Counted from the first letter of the stretch, positions 25,499 to 34,459 are shown. The stretch: DNA of 64,000 nt from an uncultured Phycisphaerales bacterium (GCA_903845195.1 CAIMWO010000024.1:62001-126000), one strand, 5' to 3'. Notes: generated by a model not told the origin, from the letters alone. A program made the numbers and translations.

Positions 25499-25701
25499 GC
25501 CGCAATAACTTCCTCGCGTACAAAATGAAGACGGATCAACTTGGGACCGGCGCCTTCTTCGAAATGACAGCGAACAGCGTCACGAATACTGGTATGAAGC
25601 TCCTTGAGCGAATCGGCTTCCGTGAAGATCGAATGGCCGACGGCTCGGGCGGTGAAGCCGCCCTCGGGAGATTCTTCGATCAGAAAAATAATCTCATTCA
25701 T
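25495..25701 (-). CDS. hicB: HicB-family antitoxin
   Basis: 68 residues from ATG 25701. The partial RNase H-like HicB fold is seen in EIIFLIEESPEGGFTARAVGHSIFTEADSLKELHTSIRDAV. There is no C-terminal ribbon-helix-helix or HTH DNA-binding domain, so this short form probably only neutralises HicA and may not autoregulate by itself. It lies 28 bases after purQ and overlaps hicA, so the pair sits in the middle of a metabolic operon. Confidence 0.83.
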   Translation of the reverse strand: MNEIIFLIEESPEGGFTARAVGHSIFTEADSLKELHTSIRDAVRCHFEEGAGPKLIRLHFVREEVIAA

Positions 25702-25729
25702 TTCCAGCCCTCTCAAAAGGTTCACTGGA

Positions 25730-26539
25730 TTATACCGCAACAGCAACCGCCTGTTGCTCGCGCACATAAGCGACGGCCGTCTGGAAGATCTGAAGTCCGG
25801 CGTTGGTGCCGTGGCCGCGGGTGTAGTGGGGATGATTGACGGCCTCGGTGATGCGCTCGGGATGCGGCATCAGGCCCAAGACCCGCCCGGTGATATCGCA
25901 GATCCCGGCAATGGCGTCGGTGCTCCCATTGGGATTGCCAGGGTACGCCGCGGCGGGATTGCCCGCCTCGTCGACATATTGAAAGGCAATCTGATCGTTC
26001 GCCTTCAGGGCATCCATGACGGCTTGATCGCGCGTGACGAACCGCCCTTCGCCGTGGGCGATCGGAACGTCGATCACCGTGCCGGGCTTGATCCACTTGT
26101 TGATGCTGCTGACGCTCTGAATGCGCACCCACCGGTCTTCGAATTTTCCCGAAGTGTTGTAGGTGAGCGTGGTGGGATGCCAGTCTTCCGCCGCGAGCTG
26201 CGAGATGGGGCCGGGCAGAAGGCCGGATTTGACCAGGACCTGGAAACCGTTGCAGATACCGATGACCAGCTTGCCGTCCGCAATGAACTGGGCGAGCGGG
26301 GCTTTCAGGTGGTGAATGAGCTGATTCGCGAGGATCTTCCCCGAAGCAATGTCGTCGCCATAGGAAAACCCGCCAGGAAAGCCGAGGATCTGAAACTCGG
26401 CAAACTGCGTGGGGTTCTTGAGCAGGGCATTGATGTGCAGCGCGGTGACCGACGCACCAGCCAGCGTGAAGGCGTGCGCCAGTTCCCGGTCGCAATTGGT
26501 GCCGGCAGTGCGAAGAAGCAGAACGTTGACTGAGGACAT
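25730..26539 (-). CDS. purQ: Phosphoribosylformylglycinamidine synthase, glutaminase subunit
   Basis: 269 residues from ATG 26539 (GGAGTACCC upstream). Class I glutamine amidotransferase that feeds ammonia to PurL in purine synthesis. Triad: Cys96 in GICNGFQV, His and Glu in MPHPERI. FPGGFSYGDDIASGKILA is diagnostic of PurQ. It is about 40 residues longer than the commonest PurQ, with insertions in the middle (KWIKPGTVIDVPIAHGEGRF). purL and purS are not in the window. Followed at 28 bases by hicB. Confidence 0.95.
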   Translation of the reverse strand: MSSVNVLLLRTAGTNCDRELAHAFTLAGASVTALHINALLKNPTQFAEFQILGFPGGFSYGDDIASGKILANQLIHHLKAPLAQFIADGKLVIGICNGFQVLVKSGLLPGPISQLAAEDWHPTTLTYNTSGKFEDRWVRIQSVSSINKWIKPGTVIDVPIAHGEGRFVTRDQAVMDALKANDQIAFQYVDEAGNPAAAYPGNPNGSTDAIAGICDITGRVLGLMPHPERITEAVNHPHYTRGHGTNAGLQIFQTAVAYVREQQAVAVAV

Positions 26540-26609
26540 GGGTACTCCATGAAAACCGTCATTATAAATGACCCGAAGGTCATTGACCAATGAGGCGTGT
26601 ACTACGAAT

Positions 26610-27311
26610 TCAACGGCCAATTGCTTCATTCGGGGACTTGGGAATGACCTGCATCTCGCCGACGGGTTGATCACCAATGCCGATCATGGCCGCGTAGTGA
26701 ATGCGCCAATCGCTGTCGGGCTCATCTTCCCATTCCAGCTTCCAGTGCGTGACAACCGGGCCGACGGCCGATTCCGTGCGCACGGTAATGTGCGTGACAG
26801 CCTGTGTGCCGCCGGGAAGGATTTCAGAAGCGTAATGGGTGATCGTGTTCTTCTTGATGCCGTAAGTATTAAGCCGGTCGCGAATTTCCGCCTCAGCGTT
26901 GGCGGTCTTGAGCACATCGAGCGAGGGAGACTGAAAATCTTTACCGAGGTAATGGACGATGGTCGCGATGTCCTGATTGCCGGCGGCTTTGGCGACTGCA
27001 GAGTGGGCGATCAGCAGCCGTTCGCGCGGCGTGATGACCACCATGTCCAACGCGAACCATGCGATGACCATCGCCACCAGAATCCAGCCGACGCGCACGG
27101 CCAAACGGCTCTGCTGGACGCGCCCGATCATGCGAACAACGAGCGCGGCAGCCAGGAGCGCAATCCACCAGGACCAGTGCTTTTCAAAGAGAATCGCCTG
27201 AATATGCAGCGGCAGGCCCGCAGGCGCGCGGAAGGCCGCCAATGCAGCCCCGACAGATGTCGTGGTTTCCGCGATACTTGGTAAACTGCCTGACAATAAG
27301 AGCAGGTGCAT
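26610..27311 (-). CDS. Membrane protein with C-terminal NTF2-like domain
   Basis: 233 residues. Two hydrophobic segments (about 47-62, WWIALLAAALVVRMI; about 74-92, WILVAMVIAWFALDMV) precede a soluble domain of about 140 residues: RERLLIAHSAVAKAAGNQDIATIVHYL, then beta strands (THITVRTESAVGPVVTHWKLEWED). The helix-then-curved-sheet pattern suggests an NTF2/SnoaL-like fold outside the membrane (inference). Only 20 bases separate its start from that of the divergent glycosyltransferase gene. Not homologous to anything I can name. Confidence 0.55.
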   Translation of the reverse strand: MHLLLLSGSLPSIAETTTSVGAALAAFRAPAGLPLHIQAILFEKHWSWWIALLAAALVVRMIGRVQQSRLAVRVGWILVAMVIAWFALDMVVITPRERLLIAHSAVAKAAGNQDIATIVHYLGKDFQSPSLDVLKTANAEAEIRDRLNTYGIKKNTITHYASEILPGGTQAVTHITVRTESAVGPVVTHWKLEWEDEPDSDWRIHYAAMIGIGDQPVGEMQVIPKSPNEAIGR

Positions 27312-27331
27312 AGGGACTCCCAGGGACGGGT

Positions 27332-29386
27332 ATGAGCAATTCGCTTGCTGAGAACGCTAACCTTACTACGTCAGCCGCCGGCACGTATGTTCGTAATATT
27401 TGCGCGCTTTGGCAATTCGATGCGAAGCTGGCCATGGCGCTCGACGCCGTGCACCCGGACGATCGCCCCGCAATCGAGACCGCCAAGGATGGGGGATGCA
27501 CCGTCAAAGTGGCCAAGACCGGCGTGGGGCATGGGGGGGGGGCGGCCGCGACCAGTGTATATCTGCACTCAAAATATAAGCCATTGGCGGAAGCCGCCTC
27601 GTGGGCACAGAACGTCTCGCTTGATGAAAAGTACGTCGTGATCGTCAGTGGCTTCGGCCTGGGGTACCACGTCAAAGCCCTATGGGAGCGGATGCCCGAC
27701 GATGGCATGCTGATCGTCGCCGAAAATAATATCCCCCTGCTGCGGGCTGCACTGGAAACGCTGGATATTTCCGAGATGCTGACGACAGGGCGCGTGCTCT
27801 TCTTTACCGAACTCGATCGCGCCATCGTCGTGGAGCGACTGGAACCCCGCAGCGTACTCTTCACGAGCGGAACATTGTTCGCCGCCCACGCCCCCAGCGT
27901 GCAGGTTGCTGGCGATTTTCACGCAGCATTTCAAAAACTCATCACGGAGTTCGTCGCGTTCACGCGCACGGGATTCGTCACGCTGATGCTGAACAATGTG
28001 GCAACCTGCCGGAACATCGCCAGCAATCTGGGGTGCTACGTGACCGCCCCGCCAATCGACACCATGCACAACTATTTCGCCGGCATGCCCGCGATTCTCG
28101 TGGCTGCCGGCCCAAGCCTGCAAAAAAACATGCACCTGCTGCATGAAGTAAAGGGCAACCCCGACGGCACCGGTCGCCGGGCCGTGATCATCGCCGTGCA
28201 GACCATGCTCAAGCCTCTCCTGGCGGCCGGGATCGAACCGGACTTCGTCACCTCGCTCGATTACAACACCGTCAGCACGCGCTTCTTCGAAAATCTCGAG
28301 GACGTCGGCATGAAAGGCGCGCCCGGCCGGGTGCATCTGGTCGCCGAGGCCAAGGCCAACTGGAATGTCCTGGACGTCTTCCGCAATCGCGGCGGCACGA
28401 TGTCCGTCACGCAAAACGACTTTGCCGACCGCCTGCTGCGCGAAGCCTTCCCGCGCCGGCAAGGTCTCAAGGCCGGCGCCACAGTCGCCCATCTCTCGTT
28501 CTACCTGGCCGAGTTTCTCGGCTGCGATCCGCTGATCCTGATCGGTCAGGATCTCGGCTTTGTCGACGGCCTCTACTACAAGCCCGGCGTGGCCATCCAC
28601 GAAACCTGGGCCCCCGAACTGGGACGCTTCAACACCCTGGAAACCAAAGAGTGGGAACGCATCGCCCGCAGCAGGGCAATTCTGCGAAAAATTCCCGACA
28701 TCCACGGCCACCCCATGTACACCGAAGAGCAATTCTTTGTCTACCTGCAGCAATTCGAGCGGGATTTCGCGGCCTCCCGTTGCAGGGTCATTGATGCCAC
28801 GGAAGGCGGGGCAAAGAAACAAGGCGTAACAGTAATGACCCTGCGGGCGGCGATGGATGCGTATTGTTCGCAAGCCGGAAGCCGCGGCCCGTCGGCTGTG
28901 CCATGGAAGGCCTGGGCATGTGATGTGCCCACCCAGCTTGCCCGATGCCTGGAGGCAGTCAAAGCCCGCCGCGCATCAGCGCAGGAAATGATGGACACCT
29001 GCGCTCAGACGATCCCGCTGCTGGAAGAGATGAAAAAGCATCGAGAAGACGAAACGCGCATGAACAAGCTCTTCATCGAAATCGACCGCATCCGCAGCAA
29101 AGTCGGCAATGATCCGCAGACCTTCGAAATGGTCTGCCATCTCAACACCATCGGCGAACTGCGGCGATTTCAGCACGACCTGTCCGTAAAATCCGCCGGC
29201 AAAGACAATCACGAGCGCCAGCGGCGGCAATTGACGCGTGATGTGGACTACGTAAAGAACCTGCGCATCGGCGCCGAGCGCCTCCTCGAGATCCTCAACG
29301 AAGCAATCACACGGCTGGAAAAGCAAATCGAAGCAGCCAAAGCGGGGAAAACCTGGCCGCGCGAAGTGGCTGGAGGGACCGGGTGA
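27332..29386 (+). CDS. Motility-associated factor (Maf/DUF115) glycosyltransferase
   Basis: 684 residues. The DUF115 (Maf_flag10) core spans about 230-450: MPAILVAAGPSLQKNMHLL, RRAVIIAVQTMLKPLLAAGIEPDFVTSLDY, CDPLILIGQDLGFVDGLYY. Maf proteins transfer nonulosonic acids to flagellin Ser/Thr in Helicobacter, Campylobacter, Clostridium and others. C-terminal 150 residues are helical. It starts an operon that goes on with CMP-sugar synthesis genes, so it probably uses CMP-activated sialic or legionaminic acid. No flagellin gene is in the window, so the acceptor is open. Confidence 0.85.
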   Translation: MSNSLAENANLTTSAAGTYVRNICALWQFDAKLAMALDAVHPDDRPAIETAKDGGCTVKVAKTGVGHGGGAAATSVYLHSKYKPLAEAASWAQNVSLDEKYVVIVSGFGLGYHVKALWERMPDDGMLIVAENNIPLLRAALETLDISEMLTTGRVLFFTELDRAIVVERLEPRSVLFTSGTLFAAHAPSVQVAGDFHAAFQKLITEFVAFTRTGFVTLMLNNVATCRNIASNLGCYVTAPPIDTMHNYFAGMPAILVAAGPSLQKNMHLLHEVKGNPDGTGRRAVIIAVQTMLKPLLAAGIEPDFVTSLDYNTVSTRFFENLEDVGMKGAPGRVHLVAEAKANWNVLDVFRNRGGTMSVTQNDFADRLLREAFPRRQGLKAGATVAHLSFYLAEFLGCDPLILIGQDLGFVDGLYYKPGVAIHETWAPELGRFNTLETKEWERIARSRAILRKIPDIHGHPMYTEEQFFVYLQQFERDFAASRCRVIDATEGGAKKQGVTVMTLRAAMDAYCSQAGSRGPSAVPWKAWACDVPTQLARCLEAVKARRASAQEMMDTCAQTIPLLEEMKKHREDETRMNKLFIEIDRIRSKVGNDPQTFEMVCHLNTIGELRRFQHDLSVKSAGKDNHERQRRQLTRDVDYVKNLRIGAERLLEILNEAITRLEKQIEAAKAGKTWPREVAGGTG

Positions 29387-31101
29387 TGAGCAACGAAGCA
29401 GTAAACAATGCGGAGGCAACTGTCCCGGCACGAGTCATTGCCGTGGTGACGTGCGATTTCGAACGCTCCCCCATCGGAACGCGCAGCCGATTACTCGACA
29501 CGCTCGGCGGAGTCCCCGTCATTCGGCGAACGCTCGAACGCCTTCTGCGCGTAGAGGGATTGACTGCAATCGTTCTGCTGCCACCGGATTCACAGCGCAG
29601 CCGCGCGGAAGAATTACGCTCGCTCGGATCGGACACGCTCCCGATTCACGTGCTCCCGCTGACTCCGCGGCCCGCGACACTCAATGAGCGCATACAAACC
29701 GGCCGCGCCTGGGATCTCGTGGCATGGCGCGGCGGCGCAGGACAGTACACCGTCTTCGATGAAGATTATCACCCCGCAGCCGTGGACGAAGCATGCAAAA
29801 CCTATCAAGCCGACCATGTCCTGATGGTCCCGGCCCACGCGCCGTTCCTTGATCCGGCCATGGCGACGCAATTGGTGCATCATCACCAATTCAAAAATCA
29901 CGAAATGCGTTTGACCTATACGCCGGCAGCGCCGGGCCTCTGCGGCATTGTGCTCCAAGCCGACATCGTCCGCGAAATGGCCGAAAAAACCGTCCTTCCC
30001 GGCCAACTTCTGGCCTACGATCCCAATGCCCCCACGTTCGACACCCTCATCCGCGATGCCTGCATGCAGGTCGATCCGGCCCTCTCCAAAATTCAAAATC
30101 GATTCCTCGTGGATACGGATCGTTCGTTCGCGATGGCCGCATGGCTGGTGCAGCAGCCAAATTTCGAGTCCCCCGCAGCGGTGGCGGTGGCGGCGCGCGA
30201 CCGGTTACTGCGCTGCCTGCAGGGAGGGACCGAAGGCGCCCGTCGGGGTACCGCAGCACCACGGGAAATAGAAATTGAACTGACCGGCGAGCGCCTCACG
30301 ATGCCGCCGGGCAGTGTTCCACCATCCGTGCGCCAGGCTCGGCAGACTCTGGACATCGCTCGATGGATCAATTGGTTCTCAAAACAACATTTCCCGGACG
30401 ATCTCCTCCTGACGTTCGCCGGCGATGGCGATCCACTCTTGTACCCAGGCCTGGTCGATGTTCTGCGCGCCGCACGTGCGGCCAGCCCCCGCAGCATTCA
30501 CCTGCAAACGGATCTGGCATCCGACATCCATCCGCTCCTGGCCTGCGTGCACGAAAATCTCGCCGACGTCATCTCCGTCAATTTCTACGGTCATGATGCC
30601 CAAACCTACACCAAGGTCTGCGGCGAAAATCTCTTTCCCAACGTAATGGCCAATATGCAGAAACTCGCCGATGCCACGCGAACCAATCCCCGCGGCACCG
30701 GCTTGCCCCTGGTCATCCCGCGCCTGCTGAAAGTGCGTGACACAATTCCGCAACTCGAACCCTTCTTCGATACCTGGATCAAAGCATGCGGCTGGGCCGT
30801 AATCGATTATCCAACCGATCGCGCCGGCGGCGTCCCCTTCGGGGCAGTAGTCGATATGGCCCCGCCCAAACGGCGCGCCTGCCGCCGGCTCACGGATCGA
30901 TTGCTCCTCCGCGCCAGCGGCCTGGCCGTGGCGTGCGATCAGGACATGCACGATCATCTGCAACTCGGTACGATCGACTCACAATCGCTCGAAGAGCTCT
31001 GGCTCGGGCAAAATGCCTGTGCACTTCGCCAGCAGCATGCCGAAGGAATGTGGGATAAAATAGATCCGTGCAAATCTTGCCGGGAGTGGCATCGGGCATG
31101 A
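29386..31101 (+). CDS. Nucleotidyltransferase/radical-SAM-like SPASM fusion lacking the Fe-S cysteines
   Basis: 571 residues from ATG 29386, which overlaps the preceding stop; GGAGG is about 9 bases upstream. Residues 15-250 resemble a KdsB/NeuA-type nucleotidyltransferase (ARVIAVVTCDFERSPIG...RLLDTLGGVPVIRRTLERLL; MVPAHAPFLDP). Residues 295-500 follow a radical-SAM barrel (LLLTFAGDGDPLLYPGLVDVLR, GENLFPNVMANMQKL) and the end has a SPASM-like Cys set (ACRRL, VACDQD, DPCKSCREW). The CxxxCxxC of radical SAM enzymes is absent: the expected site reads EIELTGERLTMPPGSV. Probably sugar-related, given Maf upstream and neuA overlapping downstream. Confidence 0.65.
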   Translation: MSNEAVNNAEATVPARVIAVVTCDFERSPIGTRSRLLDTLGGVPVIRRTLERLLRVEGLTAIVLLPPDSQRSRAEELRSLGSDTLPIHVLPLTPRPATLNERIQTGRAWDLVAWRGGAGQYTVFDEDYHPAAVDEACKTYQADHVLMVPAHAPFLDPAMATQLVHHHQFKNHEMRLTYTPAAPGLCGIVLQADIVREMAEKTVLPGQLLAYDPNAPTFDTLIRDACMQVDPALSKIQNRFLVDTDRSFAMAAWLVQQPNFESPAAVAVAARDRLLRCLQGGTEGARRGTAAPREIEIELTGERLTMPPGSVPPSVRQARQTLDIARWINWFSKQHFPDDLLLTFAGDGDPLLYPGLVDVLRAARAASPRSIHLQTDLASDIHPLLACVHENLADVISVNFYGHDAQTYTKVCGENLFPNVMANMQKLADATRTNPRGTGLPLVIPRLLKVRDTIPQLEPFFDTWIKACGWAVIDYPTDRAGGVPFGAVVDMAPPKRRACRRLTDRLLLRASGLAVACDQDMHDHLQLGTIDSQSLEELWLGQNACALRQQHAEGMWDKIDPCKSCREWHRA

Positions 31102-31841
31102 ACGACAAACAAGAAGCAAAAATCAAGAAGCCAGAAGTTCTCGCCGTCATCATGGCCCGCGGCGGCAGCGTGGGCCTGCCGGGCAAATCGCTCAAGCCCC
31201 TGCTGGGCAAACCGGTGCTCGCCTATACGTTCGATCATGTGCGCGAAAGCAAACTCATCACCCGAACCGTCGTAAGTTCGGATGATCCCGCGATTCTGGA
31301 ACTTTCCCGCAAAAAAGGCTTTGAGACCATCGAGCGCCCGCCCGAGCTGGCGACGAGCGCCGCCGCGACAGACCCGGTGCTGCGTCACGCGGTGCGAGCG
31401 AAGTATCCGCAAGGAAATCTGCCGGCCGCCGTGGTAATGCTCTATGGGAACGTGCCAATACGGCAACACCAGATGATCGACCGGTGCATCGAAATGTTTC
31501 AGGCAACGGGTGCCGACAGCGTCCAAACCATCGCCCCGGTGGGAAAATTCCATCCCTACTGGATGTTCGACCGCGACGAAGCCGGCCACATCCAGAAGCA
31601 CATTCCCAACAACATCTATCGCCGCCAGGACCTCCCGCCGCTCTACTCCCCCACCGGCGCGGTCTACGTCATGAAGACCGATGTGCTCATGGCCGCCGAA
31701 GGAAGTTCCGATCCGCACGCGTTTCTGGGCATCGATCGGCGCGGGCTGCTGGTGGATCCGGAAGATTCCGTGGATATCGACACGGCGAAGGATTTGTTCG
31801 TAGCCGAAGCCCTACTGCGTACCATGCAAGAGAAAGGATGA
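31098..31841 (+). CDS. neuA: CMP-nonulosonate (N-acylneuraminate) cytidylyltransferase
   Basis: 247 residues; the ATG overlaps the previous stop (ATGA). Activates a sialic-acid-like sugar with CTP. Motifs: VIMARGGSVGLPGKSLKPLLGKPVLAYTF (R-G-G-S-x-x-x-P-x-K), VVSSDDPAILELS and the terminal DPEDSVDIDTAKDL, where the acidic residues bind Mg2+. The sugar could be N-acetylneuraminate, legionaminate or a relative. Confidence 0.92.
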   Translation: MNDKQEAKIKKPEVLAVIMARGGSVGLPGKSLKPLLGKPVLAYTFDHVRESKLITRTVVSSDDPAILELSRKKGFETIERPPELATSAAATDPVLRHAVRAKYPQGNLPAAVVMLYGNVPIRQHQMIDRCIEMFQATGADSVQTIAPVGKFHPYWMFDRDEAGHIQKHIPNNIYRRQDLPPLYSPTGAVYVMKTDVLMAAEGSSDPHAFLGIDRRGLLVDPEDSVDIDTAKDLFVAEALLRTMQEKG

Positions 31842-31856
31842 ACCACGACGATACGA

Positions 31857-31934
31857 ATTTTCAATTTTCAGTTTTCAATTATCAAGAACAACCCGCGACC
31901 TGCTCTTTTGAAAATTGAAAATTGATAATTGAAC
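31857..31934. repeat. CAATTTTCA / TGAAAATTG repeat pair
   Basis: CAATTTTCAGTTTTCAATTA-type words (31857-31886) and the complementary TTGAAAATTGAAAATTGATA-type words (31907-31934) form an imperfect inverted pair in the 121-base neuA-neuB spacer. Low-complexity, A+T-rich, unlike flanking coding DNA. Confidence 0.6.
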
Positions 31935-31962
31935 CTTCTCGACTTCGTGGTCAAATACTCAG

Positions 31963-33036
31963 ATGCAGATCCAAAATTTCACCATCCTCCGCGACGGCCC
32001 GCCCTTCATCATGGCCGAGATCGGCGTCAATCACGATGGCGACGTGGCCATCGGCCGCCAACTCGTCCACGCGGCCCACCACGCACGCTGCGATGCCGTC
32101 AAATTCCAGCTCTTCCGCGCCAACCTCCTGCTCTCGCGCCAGGCCGAGCTTGTCGAGTATCAAAAATCCGCCGCCGCCTCCGCCGAGGAATTGCTCGCGG
32201 CGCTCGAGTTATCTGAAGAACACATGGCAACCCTGATCGCCGAAGCTCACGCCCTGGGAATGGCCGCCGTGGTCACGCCGTTTTCGGTCCCGCTGGTCGC
32301 CACGTGCGTGCGCATGAAACCCGATGCCCTCAAGCTGGCCAGTCCCGATCTGGTCAATCGCCCCCTCGTGGAAGCAGCCGCCGCCACGGGGTTGCCGCTG
32401 ATTCTCTCCACCGGCCAGGCAACAATCGAAGAGATCACGCGCACATTAGAATGGCTGGGCAACGCAACCGACCGAACCATCTTCCTCCACTGCGTCAGCA
32501 GCTACCCAACACCCGCCGATCAGGCCACGCTAGGAGCAATCACCGCAATGCGCCAAGCCTGGCCGCACATGCGCATCGGCTATAGTGATCACACGACCGA
32601 CACCGTCACCGGCGCGCTCGCCGTGGCGGCAGGCGCGTGCCTGCTGGAGAAACACCTGACCCTCGGCAAATCGCGCAAGGGCCCCGATCATGCCGCAAGC
32701 CTGGAACCTCTCGAAATGACGCAATACGCATGGCACGCGCGGCAAGCCTTTGCCATGCGCGGTCCGTTCGAGAAACGCCCCAATGCCATCGAGCTGGAAG
32801 TCAGACAACAATCCCGGCAATCCGTCTGCATGGTGCGCGATCTGCCGTCAGGAACGATCCTCGACGCCACCATGCTGACGGTCAAACGCCCCGGAACCGG
32901 CGTGCCTGCAGCCGAATTTTCCTCCGTGCTCGGCCGGCGTCTGATCAAACCCGTTCAAGCCAACTCCACGCTCCAGTGGTCAGACCTCGAAACCCCAAAG
33001 AACTCCGAGCGCACGGAAAATCAGACGGAAATCTGA
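31963..33036 (+). CDS. neuB: Sialic acid (nonulosonic acid) synthase
   Basis: 357 residues. Condenses phosphoenolpyruvate with ManNAc or a 2,4-diacetamido hexose. The TIM barrel has PFIMAEIGVNHDGD, CDAVKFQLF, ALKLASPDLVNRPLVEAAA, LILSTGQATIEEI, CVSSYPTPADQA, IGYSDHT and LEKHLTLGKSRKGPDHAASLEP. The C-terminal SAF/antifreeze-like domain (about 280-340) has RQSVCMVRDLPSGTILDATML. Full length. With neuC and neuA it makes a complete CMP-sialic acid route from UDP-GlcNAc. Confidence 0.95.
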   Translation: MQIQNFTILRDGPPFIMAEIGVNHDGDVAIGRQLVHAAHHARCDAVKFQLFRANLLLSRQAELVEYQKSAAASAEELLAALELSEEHMATLIAEAHALGMAAVVTPFSVPLVATCVRMKPDALKLASPDLVNRPLVEAAAATGLPLILSTGQATIEEITRTLEWLGNATDRTIFLHCVSSYPTPADQATLGAITAMRQAWPHMRIGYSDHTTDTVTGALAVAAGACLLEKHLTLGKSRKGPDHAASLEPLEMTQYAWHARQAFAMRGPFEKRPNAIELEVRQQSRQSVCMVRDLPSGTILDATMLTVKRPGTGVPAAEFSSVLGRRLIKPVQANSTLQWSDLETPKNSERTENQTEI

Positions 33037-33094
33037 AAAACAGCAGCGTCCTTCGCGTAGACAGCAGATCATGAACCCCTATTGAGAGGCGACT

Positions 33095-34249
33095 ATGGCC
33101 GGCAAACTGAACATCGCCGTGGTAACAGGAACCCGTTCCGAATTTGGCATCTGGCGACCGGTGCTGGGGGCAATTTCCCAATCACCCACGCTGAATCTCC
33201 AACTCATCGTCACCGGCATGCATCTCCTGAAAGCCTTCGGCAATACGCAAAAAATGATCGCCGATTACAAATTCCCCATCGCCGCCAAAGTGCCCATGTA
33301 CAAGGCCGACGAGCCGATCGCCTCCTCCTTGGCCCGCGGCACAGCAAACCTGGCCAAGGCATTCGAAAAGCTCAAGCCGGATGTCGTGATGGTGCTCGGC
33401 GACCGGCTGGAAATCCTCGCCGCCGCGACCGCCGCCCTGGCCCTGCAGATCCCGATTGCCCACGTCCACGGCGGCGAAACCGCCCCTGGCCAATGGGATG
33501 AGCAAATTCGCCACGCCGTCACCAAAATGGCCCACCTGCATTTCTGCGCCACTGAAACTTCCGCCCATCGCCTGCAGCTGATGGGCGAAGACCCCCAGCG
33601 CATTCACACCGTCGGCGCTCCCGCCATCGACCTGGCGCTGCACGCCCGCGCCCTGTTCGATCGGCTGCCGGTGGGTGAGCGATTCAGTCTGCCGGTCGTT
33701 GTGCTGCATCCAACTTCGCCCGACGATGAGCTGGAATACCAGCGCACACGGATGTTGCTCGATGCCCTGAGCCGCCATTTCCCGCGCACCAACCGGCTGC
33801 GCTATCACGTGGTCGGGCCCAACAACGATCCCGGGCACCAGGGGATTCTCCAAGCCTATCTGGAGGCCGAAGAGGATGTCGATCTGGAAATGTCCGTGCC
33901 CCAGGAAATCTTCTGGGCCTCGCTCCGCGGCAGCCGCTTACTCATCGGCAATTCCTCCGCCGGCATCATCGAAGCCGCCACTTTCGGCTGCACCGTGATC
34001 AACGTCGGCGATCGGCAAAAAGGCCGCGAACAGTCCGGTAATGTGCTCAATGTGCCTTGGGAGGCCGGAGAAATTGCAAAGGCAATCCGCCGGGCGCGAA
34101 GCGATAAGGTCTTCCTACGCCAGGTCGAAACGTGCGAAAACGTCTATGGCGACGGCCATTCGGCCCAGCGAATCGTTCGCATCCTCGAATTGCTCCATGA
34201 AGACCCGCTGTCGACGATCAAATCATTTCACGAAAGCCAACCACGCTGA
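33095..34249 (+). CDS. neuC: UDP-N-acetylglucosamine 2-epimerase (hydrolysing)
   Basis: 384 residues, GAGAGG upstream. NeuC/LegG-type: KLNIAVVTGTRSEFGIWRPVL (the T-G-T-R-x-E/D-x-G/Y motif), DVVMVLGDRLEILAAATAAL, HVHGGETAPGQWDEQIRHAVTKMAHLHF, GAPAIDLAL, and the C-terminal IGNSSAGIIEAATFGCTVINVGDRQKGRE. It converts UDP-GlcNAc (or its 2,4-diacetamido relative) to UDP plus ManNAc (or analogue), the first committed step. Last recognisable gene of the cassette. Confidence 0.95.
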   Translation: MAGKLNIAVVTGTRSEFGIWRPVLGAISQSPTLNLQLIVTGMHLLKAFGNTQKMIADYKFPIAAKVPMYKADEPIASSLARGTANLAKAFEKLKPDVVMVLGDRLEILAAATAALALQIPIAHVHGGETAPGQWDEQIRHAVTKMAHLHFCATETSAHRLQLMGEDPQRIHTVGAPAIDLALHARALFDRLPVGERFSLPVVVLHPTSPDDELEYQRTRMLLDALSRHFPRTNRLRYHVVGPNNDPGHQGILQAYLEAEEDVDLEMSVPQEIFWASLRGSRLLIGNSSAGIIEAATFGCTVINVGDRQKGREQSGNVLNVPWEAGEIAKAIRRARSDKVFLRQVETCENVYGDGHSAQRIVRILELLHEDPLSTIKSFHESQPR

Positions 34250-34305
34250 CGCACAACGGCTGGCAAACCATTCAAACGTGGCGCACTGATCACCCTTCTT
34301 CTGTC

Positions 34306-34345
34306 ATTCATTTGTGTTTATTCGTGTTTATTTGTGGCTAATTTA
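34306..34345 (+). repeat. TTCGTGTTTATTTGTGGCTAATTT repeat
   Basis: ATTTGTG, TATTCGTG, TATTTGTGG tandem words ending in GGCTAATTTA, followed by TCTTCGTC. The last 16 bases (ATTTGTGGCTAATTTA) recur exactly at 44532-44547, with the preceding words conserved too. Confidence 0.6.
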
Positions 34346-34459
34346 TCTTCGTCGGCCAGCACTGTAGTGTTAAGTCTCCCTACTTATGGGTCGATGACAG
34401 ACAACAGACCAGCGTCACCTGTGATGCTGCCTGCGTCCAGCCCGTTTGAGGGAGGCATT

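Noticed and set aside
31098..34249. Legionaminic or pseudaminic acid pathway
   Set aside because: The synthesis genes for the 2,4-diamino sugar (dehydratase, aminotransferase, acetyltransferase) are absent here, so only the sialic-type core can be supported; kept as an open alternative.
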